Of a stretch of DNA of 64,000 bases, positions 36,054 to 46,200 are shown in pieces (positions within the stretch are counted from its first letter, which is position 1; each line of letters opens with the position of its first letter). A program made the position numbers and the translations under genes. The stretch comes from Bifidobacterium asteroides (GTDB taxonomy: Bacteria > Actinomycetota > Actinomycetes > Actinomycetales > Bifidobacteriaceae). The stretch lies in assembly GCF_019469425.1 (NCBI RefSeq), contig NZ_CP048272.1:1922001-1986000 (forward strand), in the 5' to 3' direction. Under the pieces are notes generated by a model. That model did no database searches and was not told the origin of the DNA. It saw nothing but the letters and a program-made list of their open reading frames with translations.

Positions 36054-36983
36054 TCAGCCCTTGATAGCCCCGATCATGACTCCTTTGTTGAAGTACTTCT
36101 GGATGAAGGGATAGATGACCAGCAGGGGCAGGGTAGAGACGATGATGACCCCATACTTGATCTGGTCGGCGTATTCCTGGCCGTATCCAGCCCCGGAGGT
36201 GGCCCCCGATCCGCCCTGGAAAGCCTGATTCGACAGGAGGATGTCCCTGAGCACTATCTGCAGGGGCTGCTTGTCATAGGTGCGGATGTAGACCAAGCCG
36301 GTGAAGAAGTCGTTCCAGTGGCCCACCATGTAATAGAGGCCGATGACTGCAACGATAGCGCTGGACAGGGGCAGTACCACGCGGCCGAGATAACGGAACC
36401 AGCCTGCGCCGTCGATCTGAGCCGCGTCATGCAGATCCTCGGGAATGCTGGTCTCGAAGAAGGACCGGGCGATGATCAGATTGTAAACGCTGACCGCTCC
36501 GGGGATGACGAAGACGGCCCAGGAATCCAGCAGGTCCATCTGCTTGTAGAGCAGGTAGGTAGGAATCAGCCCGCCGTTGATGAACATGGTCACGGTGAAG
36601 AAGAGCATGATCAGACGCCGGCCTCGCAGCTCGCGTCGCGAAAGCGCGAAGGCCGCAGGCATGGTGACCACCAAGTTCAATGCAGTGCCGACAACTGTGT
36701 ACAAGAGGGTATTTCTGTAGCCATTCCAGATGCGTCCATCGCCGAGAATCTGCCGGAATCCGTACAGGGAGAAACCCTTGGGCAGCCAGTTGACCTGCCC
36801 GGTATTGACCATGGTCTGGTCAGAGACCGAGGCGATGATGATGAACCATATGGGGTAGATGATGCTGGCGACCACCACAAGGAGGAGAATGACGATGACC
36901 GAGTCGGCAAGTCGGTCCTTCCAGCTCTGAGGATGGGTCAGCCGTCGGATACCGCTGCTCTTGATGCCATGGTTGATGCTCAT
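36054..36983 (-). CDS. Sugar ABC transporter permease (YtcP/LplC type)
   Basis: A 309-residue inner-membrane subunit with six predicted helices and the EAA loop that contacts the ATPase (FFETSIPEDLHDAAQIDGAG). GGAAGG precedes the ATG. Second gene of the importer operon, 18 nt after the first permease. Confidence 0.92.
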   Translation of the reverse strand: MSINHGIKSSGIRRLTHPQSWKDRLADSVIVILLLVVVASIIYPIWFIIIASVSDQTMVNTGQVNWLPKGFSLYGFRQILGDGRIWNGYRNTLLYTVVGTALNLVVTMPAAFALSRRELRGRRLIMLFFTVTMFINGGLIPTYLLYKQMDLLDSWAVFVIPGAVSVYNLIIARSFFETSIPEDLHDAAQIDGAGWFRYLGRVVLPLSSAIVAVIGLYYMVGHWNDFFTGLVYIRTYDKQPLQIVLRDILLSNQAFQGGSGATSGAGYGQEYADQIKYGVIIVSTLPLLVIYPFIQKYFNKGVMIGAIKG

Positions 36984-37001
36984 GTCGGCTTCCTTCCGGA
37001 T

Positions 37002-37994
37002 TCAGAAGATGCTGGTGTCGGAGATGCGCTTCGAGATTTGATTGGCGGCGACCAGGAAGATCAGATTGATCACCGTATTGAACAGGCCTATAGCCGTCGA
37101 GTAGGAGAACTGATTCTGCAAAATGCCGATTTTGTAGGTGTAGGTACTGATGACCTCCGAGGCCGGCAGATTCAAGGTGTTCTGCATAAGGAAGACCTTT
37201 TCGAAGCCCACGTTGAGCACACCGCCCATATTGAGGATGAGCAGGATGCCGGCAGTAGGCAGGATGGCGGGAATGTCGATGTAGCGAATCAGCTGGAAGC
37301 GACCAGCGCCATCCATTCTGGCCGCCTCATAGAGGGCCGTATCCACCGAGCTTAGAGCCGCCAGGTAGATGATTGAATTCCACCCCATGTGCTGCCAGAC
37401 TTCGCTGATCCAGTAGATGGGTGTGAAGGCTGCGGGATCACCCATGAAATTGGGATTGACTACATGCAGAAAAGCCAAAAAGCGGGTCAGCAAGCCTGAT
37501 GAGGGAGCAAGGAAGAGATTGATCATCGCTACAATGACCACGGTGGAGATGAAGTGGGGCATATAGGTGATGGTCTGCACAAATCCCTTGACTTTGCCCG
37601 AATGGATCTGGTTGATGAGCAGGGCCAGGATGATGGGTGCAATGAAACCCATGACCAGGGTCCATAGGCTGATGCGGACCGTGTTGATCATCAGCGGCTT
37701 GAACATGGGCGAGGCGAAGAACTGACGGAAGTAGTGGAAGCCCACCCATTTGCCGCCGGTCAGGCCCTTGGTGAAGTCGAAATCGCGGAAGGCCAGCTGG
37801 ATGCCGTACATGGGGCCGTAATGAAATATGGCCACAAAGACGATGGCAGGAAGCACCATCACCCACAAGGGCCAGCAACGATGCGCATATTCGGCGAAGC
37901 TCTCGCGACGGAGCCCACGCCTATTCGAAGTCTGTTTCCGCCGATAACGGGATGATCCGCGCTCTGAGTCCAATGCATCCTTGTGCGAGGTCAT
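37002..37994 (-). CDS. Sugar ABC transporter permease (LplB type)
   Basis: A 330-residue inner-membrane subunit with six predicted helices and an EAA-type loop (VDTALYEAARMDGAGRFQLI). The start MTSHKDALD at 37994 follows AAGGGA; the upstream ATG at 38012 has no such site. First gene of the importer operon, driven by the strong promoter at 38116-38144. Confidence 0.92.
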   Translation of the reverse strand: MTSHKDALDSERGSSRYRRKQTSNRRGLRRESFAEYAHRCWPLWVMVLPAIVFVAIFHYGPMYGIQLAFRDFDFTKGLTGGKWVGFHYFRQFFASPMFKPLMINTVRISLWTLVMGFIAPIILALLINQIHSGKVKGFVQTITYMPHFISTVVIVAMINLFLAPSSGLLTRFLAFLHVVNPNFMGDPAAFTPIYWISEVWQHMGWNSIIYLAALSSVDTALYEAARMDGAGRFQLIRYIDIPAILPTAGILLILNMGGVLNVGFEKVFLMQNTLNLPASEVISTYTYKIGILQNQFSYSTAIGLFNTVINLIFLVAANQISKRISDTSIF

Positions 37995-38115
37995 GACATG
38001 TCCCTTCTTCATCGAGTGGGATGCGCAGGAGCCGAAAGGATCAACCTCGATCGCACCTGAAACCGGACCGGACGACCTACGGCCCTAATCCCTATCGGCA
38101 ACTCCGACACTGGCC

Positions 38116-38144
38116 ATAATAAGAAGAAAGGAAAATTTTGTCAA
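38116..38144 (-). promoter_or_regulatory. Promoter of the ABC importer operon with overlapping operator-like motif
   Basis: On the minus strand a perfect TTGACA (38139-38144), a 17-bp spacer and TATTAT (38116-38121). The spacer starts with an AAAATTTT element; a related GAAAATTTTC palindrome overlaps the -35 of the GH115 gene (39346-39355). The neighbouring LacI-type regulator is the obvious candidate to bind both. Confidence 0.75.
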
Positions 38145-38237
38145 ATAAAAAAGTTTCTTAAAATTAAAGTACGGAAGACTTGCTTGTGTCAGTGAAATTG
38201 CGACTGTGCGGCCCTCTGAAACTTTCGACTAGTGGAT

Positions 38238-39242
38238 TTAGAGCGGCACTCTGGTGGAGGCGCGCTGGACAAGCGTGCCCTTGACGCACTCGATACCCTG
38301 GTGACCTCGGCCTTCCAGCATATCAGCCAGGCAGCTGGCTGCCCTGGTACCGATGGCCTTCAGGTTCAGGTCGACGCTGGTAAGCGGAGGACGCGAGTTG
38401 CCGACAATGACCGTCCGATTGTCAACCCCAACCACCGACACTCTATCCGGCACGGAAATATGCCGATCATGCAGGATATCCAGGCACCCACGGGCTATCT
38501 CGTCGTTGCCGCAAGCCACCCCATCGAAGTCGATGCCTTCATCCAGCAAGCCGACCATGGTACTACGCCCAGTCTCCTCGTTCCAGCCTCCATACCGAAC
38601 TGTACGCACGGCAGCCAACCCGCGGCTATCCAGTTCTGCCATCTCGCCCTTGAGCCGCCTGACCGAGGACTGGAAGGCCGGATCGCCGGCAATCAGCACG
38701 ATTTTTTTGGATCCTCCCTCGACCAGATGCCGTACCATCAGCCGCCCGATGTCCTCGTTGTCGGTAATGACAGAGCAGTCATGGGGATCCATGGACGCCT
38801 GGTTGGCATAGACAACCGGCACCGGGCAGCTGGTCAGCGCTGGCCGCGGATCGGTACGCCATCCCACCATCAGCAGACCTTTGACACCATAGGCCAGCAG
38901 ATTATCTATATGGTGCTGCTCAAGAGCCGGATCCCTGCCGGCGTTGCACAGAAAAACAGGAATGGACTCGACTCCGAAGTAGCTTTCCGCGCCGATCAGG
39001 ATGGGCATGGAGAACTGGCCGTCCAGGTCCGAAGTGACCAGGCCCACCGACTTAGGCAGGCTGGGAGGCTGGGACTGCTTTTGACGCTCATTGAGTGAAA
39101 AGGAAAGCTCCGCGGCGGCCTTGTACACCTTGGCTCTTGTCGGGCCGCTGACCTGTGCGCTGTTACGGAGCGCCTTGGAGGCTGTGGACACTGCAACCCC
39201 CGCCTTGGCAGCCACGTCGGCCAGCGTCACTTTCTTGCTCAT
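38238..39242 (-). CDS. LacI-family transcriptional regulator
   Basis: A 334-residue repressor. The HTH is at the extreme N-terminus (KVTLADVAAKAGVAVSTASK), followed by the hinge helix and a periplasmic-binding-protein-like effector domain (RGCLDILHDRHISVPDRVSVVG near residue 270). ATG 39242 has GGGAGG upstream; the longer frame to 39344 is a non-conserved extension. It lies between the importer operon and the divergent GH115 gene and most likely controls both in response to the imported oligosaccharide. Confidence 0.9.
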   Translation of the reverse strand: MSKKVTLADVAAKAGVAVSTASKALRNSAQVSGPTRAKVYKAAAELSFSLNERQKQSQPPSLPKSVGLVTSDLDGQFSMPILIGAESYFGVESIPVFLCNAGRDPALEQHHIDNLLAYGVKGLLMVGWRTDPRPALTSCPVPVVYANQASMDPHDCSVITDNEDIGRLMVRHLVEGGSKKIVLIAGDPAFQSSVRRLKGEMAELDSRGLAAVRTVRYGGWNEETGRSTMVGLLDEGIDFDGVACGNDEIARGCLDILHDRHISVPDRVSVVGVDNRTVIVGNSRPPLTSVDLNLKAIGTRAASCLADMLEGRGHQGIECVKGTLVQRASTRVPL

Positions 39243-39343
39243 CGGATCGCCTCCCGGCTCTTCTGGACTGTGAGCGTCTCCAACTATGGTAATGGAGAGA
39301 GATGGCCATCGAGCCCTGCCAGTCTCGCTCATCTTTTTACTCA

Positions 39344-39373
39344 TTGAAAATTTTCCTAATCTGGTGTTAGCCT
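39344..39373 (+). promoter_or_regulatory. GH115 promoter with overlapping palindrome
   Basis: TTGAAA (39344-39349), an 18-bp spacer and TAGCCT (39368-39373). The 10-bp palindrome GAAAATTTTC (39346-39355) overlaps the -35. It resembles the AAAATTTT element at the importer promoter, suggesting shared control. Confidence 0.5.
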
Positions 39374-39435
39374 ATGGGTGTCCAAACACAGGCGGCAGAG
39401 CATCCGCCTGATCAGAAGACAGTGGGAGCGACACC

Positions 39436-42400
39436 ATGGTCACCTTGTTTCATCCCCAGCCCGGAACCATCCCAGTGACCGCCGGGTCGGGCGCTGTTCT
39501 GGCCGATTCAGGGGTCCGGCCTAATTGGCTGCTGGATCATGGCGAGGATACGGCCGTGCAAATTGCGGCGGGCAATCTGATGAGGGATTTTGCGACTGTC
39601 ACAGACCGGACCCAGAGGCCGACCAATCTGATCGACGAGAGCAGCCCGACCATCTGCCTGGGCACCCTGGGCCATTCCAGTTGGATCGATTCGGCTGTCT
39701 GCTCCGACCAGCTCGATCTGACCCCGCTCAAGGATCCCCAAGGAGAGTACCGCTGGGAAGGCTTCACCTTGCAGGTCATCGACGGCACCCTCTATATCGC
39801 CGGGACTGACCGGCGCGGAACTATCTACGGAATCTACGCCCTCAGCCGGGCCATCGGCATCTCACCCTTGCACTGGTGGGGAAACGTACCGGCCCGTCGC
39901 CATGAACGGATATGCCTGCCCGACGACCTGCGCGTCTTCGACTGGCCCTCGGTCAGGTACCGGGGCTTCTTCATCAACGACGAGGAGGAGCTGGACGACT
40001 GGGCTCGCCTACACACTCCGGACGGAACCATCGGACCGGCGACCTATGAAAAAGTCTTTGACCTGATCCTACGGCTGGGCGGCAACTATCTGTGGCCAGC
40101 CATGCACGTCAACGCCTTCAATGCCGATCCGCGCAACGGAAGACTTGCCCAGAGCATGGGGATTGTCATCGGGAGCAGCCACTGCGACATGCTCCTGCGG
40201 AGCAACCAGCATGAGTGGGATCCCTGGGTGGCCTCGCAGGGCAGGCATGTGGACTATGACTATTCGTTGCCCGGATGCAACCGGGATATGATTCGGCGCT
40301 ACTGGTCACAGAGCGTGGACATGAACCGGAAATACGAGGTCACCTGGACCCTGGGCATGCGCGGTATTCACGACACGGGCCTGACCACGCGCGCCATCGA
40401 CGAAGATCCGAACCTGGATCAGGAGGGTCGTCTGCGAGCGCGGGTCGATCTGCTCGGTCGGATTATTCGCGACCAGAGGAGCATTCTGCACGAACACTTG
40501 GGTCGACCTCCTCAGGAGGTCCCCCAGCTCTTCATTCCTTATAAGGAGGTGCTGCCCCTCTACGACGCGGGCCTGGACCTGCCCGAGGACGTGACCATCA
40601 TGTGGGTCAATGACAACTACGGGTATATGCGCCGCTTCCCCAATCAGGCCGAACGGGCGCGCAGCGGGGGCAATGGGGTTTACTACCACAGCTCCTACTG
40701 GGCGCCGCCGAGGACCAGCTACCGCTGCACCTCATCCACTCCCCTGGCTCTGATGAACGACCAGCTGAGCAAGTGCTGGGATCGGGGCATCCGCCGGGTA
40801 TGGATAGACAATCTGGGAGCCATCAAGCGCCTGGAGCTGGAGGGATCCTACTTCCTCCACCTGGCCTGGAATGCAGACGAGAATCACCACAGTCTTTCAG
40901 CCCGGGACTTTGTGGCCGCCTGGTTCGACCAGACCTTCGCAGACGATCGCGGCTCTGATGCGGCCGACATGTGCATGAGCTACTACCGGATCAACAATCA
41001 GGCCAAAATCGAACACCTGCATGAGGACTCATTCACCCAGACAGGGTACGATGACGAGGCCGGCGGCCGCCTGGCAGCCTTGCGGGAACTAGCAGAGCGC
41101 TCGCACAATCTCGGCAGGAGCGTAAAGCCAGAGTTCCGCGAAGCTTATCGATCACTGGTGGACCTGAAGATCGCCATGGCCTACTACGTGAACGCCCAGT
41201 TCTACCATGCGGACCGCAGCCGTCTCGAGGCCGCCCGAGGCGCTATGCCGGCCGCCCACAGACAGACGAGGATCTCCCATCTCTTCCAAGGGATGATCCG
41301 GGCTCTGCTCCATTGGTATAACAAGGAGCTGGCCCGGGGCTGCTGGGACGGCATCCTCACTCCCAACAGGTTCCCTCCTCCTACGCTACCTCAGTACCCG
41401 ACTTGCAGACCGGTGAAGGTCCAACCGAACCAGGGACTGATCCTGACGCCACAGGGAGCACAGGAGGGCGTCATAGTCCCTGGCAATAGCAATCACGTCA
41501 AGCTGGTCTTCGATCCCTATGGCATCACCGACCGTTGGATTGACCTGGACCTTATGGGCAGTCCTGCAGAGGAAGTGTGCATCAGCGCCAACCAGGACTG
41601 GATCAGTCTGCCAGCGGAACGGCGAATCGTCAGGGATGAATGGCGAATCCATGTACAGGTCGAGAACGCCTCAACCCATGCGGGTCGGCAGGGTACGCTG
41701 ACCATCATCACCCGTCCCAGCAAGCCAGAGACAACTGAAAAAGCCTGGCCTACCCCGATCATGGTCGATGTTCTGGTAGGCGAGAATCCTGGCTTCAGAC
41801 AAGGATTCACCGGCTACGTCGAGGCTGATGGACACATCAGCATGGACCCCTCACGCGGACGCGTCAACCCCGACCTCACGGAGACCACCACTTGGCTGGC
41901 AACCCAAGATCTGGGGCGTTTCGGCCCAGGCCTGATGCAGACCAAGGGCTGGAGCGACCCGGAATCAGGAAGCGGGGCCTGTCTGAGTCTGGACTTCTGG
42001 CTAAAGACCCCCGGCCGCCACCGTCTAGAGGTTCACCGTCTGCCCACACTGAACTCGCGTGGGCGAATTCGCCTGCGTGTCAGCCTGGATGGCAATCGGG
42101 GCGAAATCCTGGAATCGCCCACCACTGACGAGTTCCGTGGCGACTGGCAGGAGACCATCGTATATAACGCCGAGCAACTGACCATGGTCCTGCCCTATTT
42201 GGAGGCAGGACCCCACCAGCTGCAGCTTATTGCCGTGGATGACTCCTTCGGCATCGACAAAGTCGTGATCAACACCGGTCGGAAACGGTCCAGCCGGCTG
42301 GGACCTGCTTTCAGCACCTGGGTGGCGGATGGCCGGCCCTCCAAACAGGCTGGCAACAGGAGCTTTCACGCAGCTCACATAGACAGGGCTCAGACCAGCA

Positions 42401-43161
42401 ATCAGATTACAGTCTGTCAGCCAACGCCCACGGCCGAGGCCTTGGACCGCCCCCTACGGAATCTGGCCGTTGGAGACTACGGTATCGATCCGGACCGCAC
42501 CCCGGAAGAACCTGTACCCTACTTCGATCAGGACTACTGGCTTCACGGCGGCTTGTATACACGGCCGAAGCTGGTCTGGCCTGCCGGGCATCAGCACGAG
42601 CAGAAGCTGAGCCAAAACAATGACGCCAACAAGACACCAGAGCGCATCTACCTTGAGACCGCTGACTGCCTAAGACAAGGCGAAAACGCCTGGCTGTCAC
42701 AGAATGGGTCACAAAACGGCAAGCGTCGGCAGGGCTGCTGGTTTCCCACCGACGCCCCCACTCACAGGGGCCGGGGCCTGGCCATGCGGGCCGAGCCTAG
42801 GCAACAGCTCTGGCCCAAACCCGGTCAAGCTCCCGGCATGAACCTGGCCTTCCAGGTTGGCAGGCCAGGCAACTACCGGATCTGGCTCCTAGCCCAGTTC
42901 GCCTCCGACCTGGAGGACTCCTGCCATGTGATCTTGGACGGCGACCCGCTGCCCCCGGGCGACCTCTTCCCCCGAGGGGGAAGACTGATGACTTTTGCCA
43001 CCGAGCATGTCTGGGGATGGTCGGAGATGGCCGCCATCCAGCTGACCGGCGGTCGGCACGTTCTGGTCTTGGAGCCGGAACGAGCCGGCATGCGCATCGC
43101 ACGTGTCTACCTGGCCTGCGATGGATCACGGCCTCCCTTGGATGAGCAGTGGCCCGGTTAG
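39436..43161 (+). CDS. GH115 alpha-glucuronidase
   Basis: A 1241-residue glycoside hydrolase of family 115, which removes (4-O-methyl-)glucuronic acid from xylan or its fragments. GH115 features: an N-terminal domain of the type shared with GH67; WPSVRYRGFFINDEEELDDW; the active-site region GGNYLWPAMHVNAF; and GIVIGSSHCDMLLRSNQHEW, then a barrel with NYGYMRRFPN and YHSSYW. The middle holds a beta-sandwich domain (~residues 680-790), and there are two C-terminal GH115_C-like carbohydrate domains (EADGHISMD..., and LAFQVGRPGNYRIWLLAQF near the end). No signal peptide, so it acts inside the cell on imported oligosaccharides. GGGAG precedes ATG 39436. Confidence 0.9.
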   Translation: MVTLFHPQPGTIPVTAGSGAVLADSGVRPNWLLDHGEDTAVQIAAGNLMRDFATVTDRTQRPTNLIDESSPTICLGTLGHSSWIDSAVCSDQLDLTPLKDPQGEYRWEGFTLQVIDGTLYIAGTDRRGTIYGIYALSRAIGISPLHWWGNVPARRHERICLPDDLRVFDWPSVRYRGFFINDEEELDDWARLHTPDGTIGPATYEKVFDLILRLGGNYLWPAMHVNAFNADPRNGRLAQSMGIVIGSSHCDMLLRSNQHEWDPWVASQGRHVDYDYSLPGCNRDMIRRYWSQSVDMNRKYEVTWTLGMRGIHDTGLTTRAIDEDPNLDQEGRLRARVDLLGRIIRDQRSILHEHLGRPPQEVPQLFIPYKEVLPLYDAGLDLPEDVTIMWVNDNYGYMRRFPNQAERARSGGNGVYYHSSYWAPPRTSYRCTSSTPLALMNDQLSKCWDRGIRRVWIDNLGAIKRLELEGSYFLHLAWNADENHHSLSARDFVAAWFDQTFADDRGSDAADMCMSYYRINNQAKIEHLHEDSFTQTGYDDEAGGRLAALRELAERSHNLGRSVKPEFREAYRSLVDLKIAMAYYVNAQFYHADRSRLEAARGAMPAAHRQTRISHLFQGMIRALLHWYNKELARGCWDGILTPNRFPPPTLPQYPTCRPVKVQPNQGLILTPQGAQEGVIVPGNSNHVKLVFDPYGITDRWIDLDLMGSPAEEVCISANQDWISLPAERRIVRDEWRIHVQVENASTHAGRQGTLTIITRPSKPETTEKAWPTPIMVDVLVGENPGFRQGFTGYVEADGHISMDPSRGRVNPDLTETTTWLATQDLGRFGPGLMQTKGWSDPESGSGACLSLDFWLKTPGRHRLEVHRLPTLNSRGRIRLRVSLDGNRGEILESPTTDEFRGDWQETIVYNAEQLTMVLPYLEAGPHQLQLIAVDDSFGIDKVVINTGRKRSSRLGPAFSTWVADGRPSKQAGNRSFHAAHIDRAQTSNQITVCQPTPTAEALDRPLRNLAVGDYGIDPDRTPEEPVPYFDQDYWLHGGLYTRPKLVWPAGHQHEQKLSQNNDANKTPERIYLETADCLRQGENAWLSQNGSQNGKRRQGCWFPTDAPTHRGRGLAMRAEPRQQLWPKPGQAPGMNLAFQVGRPGNYRIWLLAQFASDLEDSCHVILDGDPLPPGDLFPRGGRLMTFATEHVWGWSEMAAIQLTGGRHVLVLEPERAGMRIARVYLACDGSRPPLDEQWPG

Positions 43162-43205
43162 AAAGACGACAGACCTGGGGACGCGCATGGGCTAGACGCC
43201 TGAAA

Positions 43206-46200
43206 TCAGCGGTCACTGCCGTTCTCTATGCCCTTGGGCATCCGCCTGGCCTTGCCGGAGAGGAGCGAGCCAGTCATGACTGCCGCAGCAACAATGGCTA
43301 GAGGAAGAGCTATAGCTGCACCTGTTCTGGGCAGTGCCTCCACTAGGGCGTTCCAATCGTCGCTATTGGAACGGACAGCCCGATCCGAGCACAGCAGACG
43401 GCCGTCGACCATCACGCCCCGGAAATCAGGCTGTTGATGAGTCTTGTCGGCATCCTCCCGCTCAGGAAGGGCCGCTTGACCTTCTACAGGACAGGGCACC
43501 AGGGGACTGCCGATCACCCTAGCCCTGTCAGTATGCCGGCCAGACATGCCCGACACTGTGGCATGCACGTCCACAGACTGGCCAGGACGGAGCATTAGGG
43601 TTGACCAATTATTCGGATAGCGGATCCCGGTCACCCGTCCCTGGCCCACGACTGTCTGATCCTCCAAATGCAGTTGGCGGGCAGGGAAGATTGCTCCAGT
43701 CCCATCGCTGGGATCACGAGGAGAATCATTGGTGATCCGGAAGACAATGGGAACATCGTCATGAGCCCGGAGGGCCTGTTCCGGCTGATCCCGATCCCCT
43801 TTGGGCATGCCGCCGGCCTGATCAAACTTCTCGATATGCAAAGCCGGCGTCATATCGGGCGTGCTCGTCCAGACCGTGTTGGATGCCAGAATCTTGTCCT
43901 GATAGAACTCAGTGAATCGGTTCTCATGACGTTCCACGTTCTTCAGCCGCCTGCATTGCAAGTAGACCCTCCAACCGACCGGGCGGTCGCCTGAAGCGCT
44001 GACCAAGGCCAGATACCGCGACGTAGCCTCCACTTTGATCAGACCTGCAGGGCCTGCGGTCATCGTAAACCAAGGACCGCCATGTATATCTGCGGACATG
44101 TCTGAACCAGCCATGATCTGTCCATGATGAATCAGGATGCGTCCATTCTCGTAGAGGTCCTGGGTTGCGTAGACGGCCCAATGGCCAGTGAACCTATCCA
44201 CCGCTGGGTCCAGCCGATCCTCAATCCGCCAGGTTTTCACCTGCGGATAGGCACGTCCGGCCGGCAGCAGACTGGAATCCAGACGGTACAGGAAGAGTCG
44301 GTCACGGTAGATACTGCCACCATGAGCGCTTCCTCCACCCACTGCGGCTACCACATCCTTGGCGGGATTGAGCGGCTTGACCGGATTGGTGACCACGTTG
44401 GTCGTTTTATGCAGGTTGTTGACGATCTGGGTCGCCTGGTTGCGAACCACATGACCGGTTTCCGCACGGATGACCGTGTAGGGCAGGACCAGATCGTAAG
44501 TGCGCCCCAGCAGCCCTTGGTCAATAGACGGTTCTAAGAGAGGATTATGGCCTCGGACAGCGGCATAGGCTGCCAGATCGGCAGGCTGAGGATCCCCTTT
44601 GAGGGTCACGCCTGTAGCCGGCACATAGGTATCCACGGTTTTGGCGAAGACCAGGACTGTGCCGTTTCTTACCTGAATGTTGAAGGCCTTGGTGTAATCG
44701 CGGCCGTCAGAACCCAGAACCTCGATCCCCCTGGGATCGATATCCAGGTGACGAGCGTCGTAGGCATCCGTCATACCCAACCGCCAGACCGGATAGGCGG
44801 TGTCCTTACGGCGGGCGTCCAGACTGATCCGATAGACACCATGGTCGCCCACAAAAAGCACCTTGCCGTCGATACTGATGCCTGGATCATGCGCGCTGAC
44901 ATCGCTCTTTGATGGATGGAAGTCAGCCGGCGGATTGCTCACCTGATTGGAGGGAGTCAGCGAGTTGTTCAGCGTAAGCACCCACTGATTGCCCACGCGA
45001 TGATCCGTTGGGGCCTTGGGGTCAACCCTGCCTTCGAAGCGCAGACGGATTCTGGGATTGCCCCCGGCCCGCCATTGGCTGATACGGACGGGGTCGGTAA
45101 TGGTCACCCGCAGGCTATGGTCCTTGTCCTTCCACTTTGTGGCGTATCCGGTCTTGGCGATGACATCGCCGCTCTGCAGGTCAGTCACCTCAAGGGTCTG
45201 TTTGTCGGGCAAAAACCAGCGGTCATAGACATCGGTCAGGATGATTGATTTGACAGGATAGGCAAGATTGTCGGGCAGGCTGGGCTGGGTATCCAATCCA
45301 TACTCCAGCCGCTGACCAGGAAAGACCACCTTGCCGTCAACACTGGCCTGCTCCCCGCCTTGGCCGGCCTCCGAGATGACATCCTTGCGCACCGGAGGCA
45401 GATATCCACAGATGCCTGGCTCGTTGGTCTGCACACTCTGTGTGTTGACTGTTTGGGAGCCCGAGTTAATCAGGGCCTCGCCCTGGTTGCCATGGCCGTC
45501 GGGCGCCTTGCAGAAGGTCAGCTCCTGATCGGGTGTTCTGCCCAAATCCTTGCGAACCTTGGCCGCACCGCCGCCGTCGGCAAATCGGACCGTGAAGGGA
45601 ACCAGCATGGTAACCTGCATAGGGACCTCCATCCCCTTGAGAACGTTCAACCACCCGCTCTTGGCCTGGGCCCGCGCCCGAGCGCCTGTCACGCTGATCT
45701 CGAAACGGTCGGTCACATCCCTGCCCTTGGCCACGATGCCTCCGACGCTGCTGCGGCGGTAGTGCCCGTCTGCATCCGCCTTGGCCTTAGCCGCAAAAAT
45801 GCGGATAGCCCCAGCCCCGTCCTGATCAACCAGATAGTTTGCAGCGCTCCAGTCGTCAGTCAGGGCGAAAATCTTAGGGGCCTCAATCAAATGAGCTTCG
45901 ACAGTAGCGTTGATCACCGACCCTACTTGGTCGCCGTCCAAAAAGACGTGTCCGTCGGCACCTGTCCCGTTACTCCATTGGGGGTCTATGACGCTCTTCC
46001 ACGCCCCCGTGGCTGTGTCTCGCAGAATCCAGGATTTGTCCGGCCTGGGCTTCCAGGTGGGCGTACGACGCTCCGGGGTCGACTGGTCAACCTGCCGGGC
46101 GGCGCCCTCCCAATGGATTCCTCCCTGGTCCAGGATCACCCCGGTTTCTGGCCGGTCGACAGTCACATCCAACTGCCATGCCCAGCGGTGTTCCTCCGGC

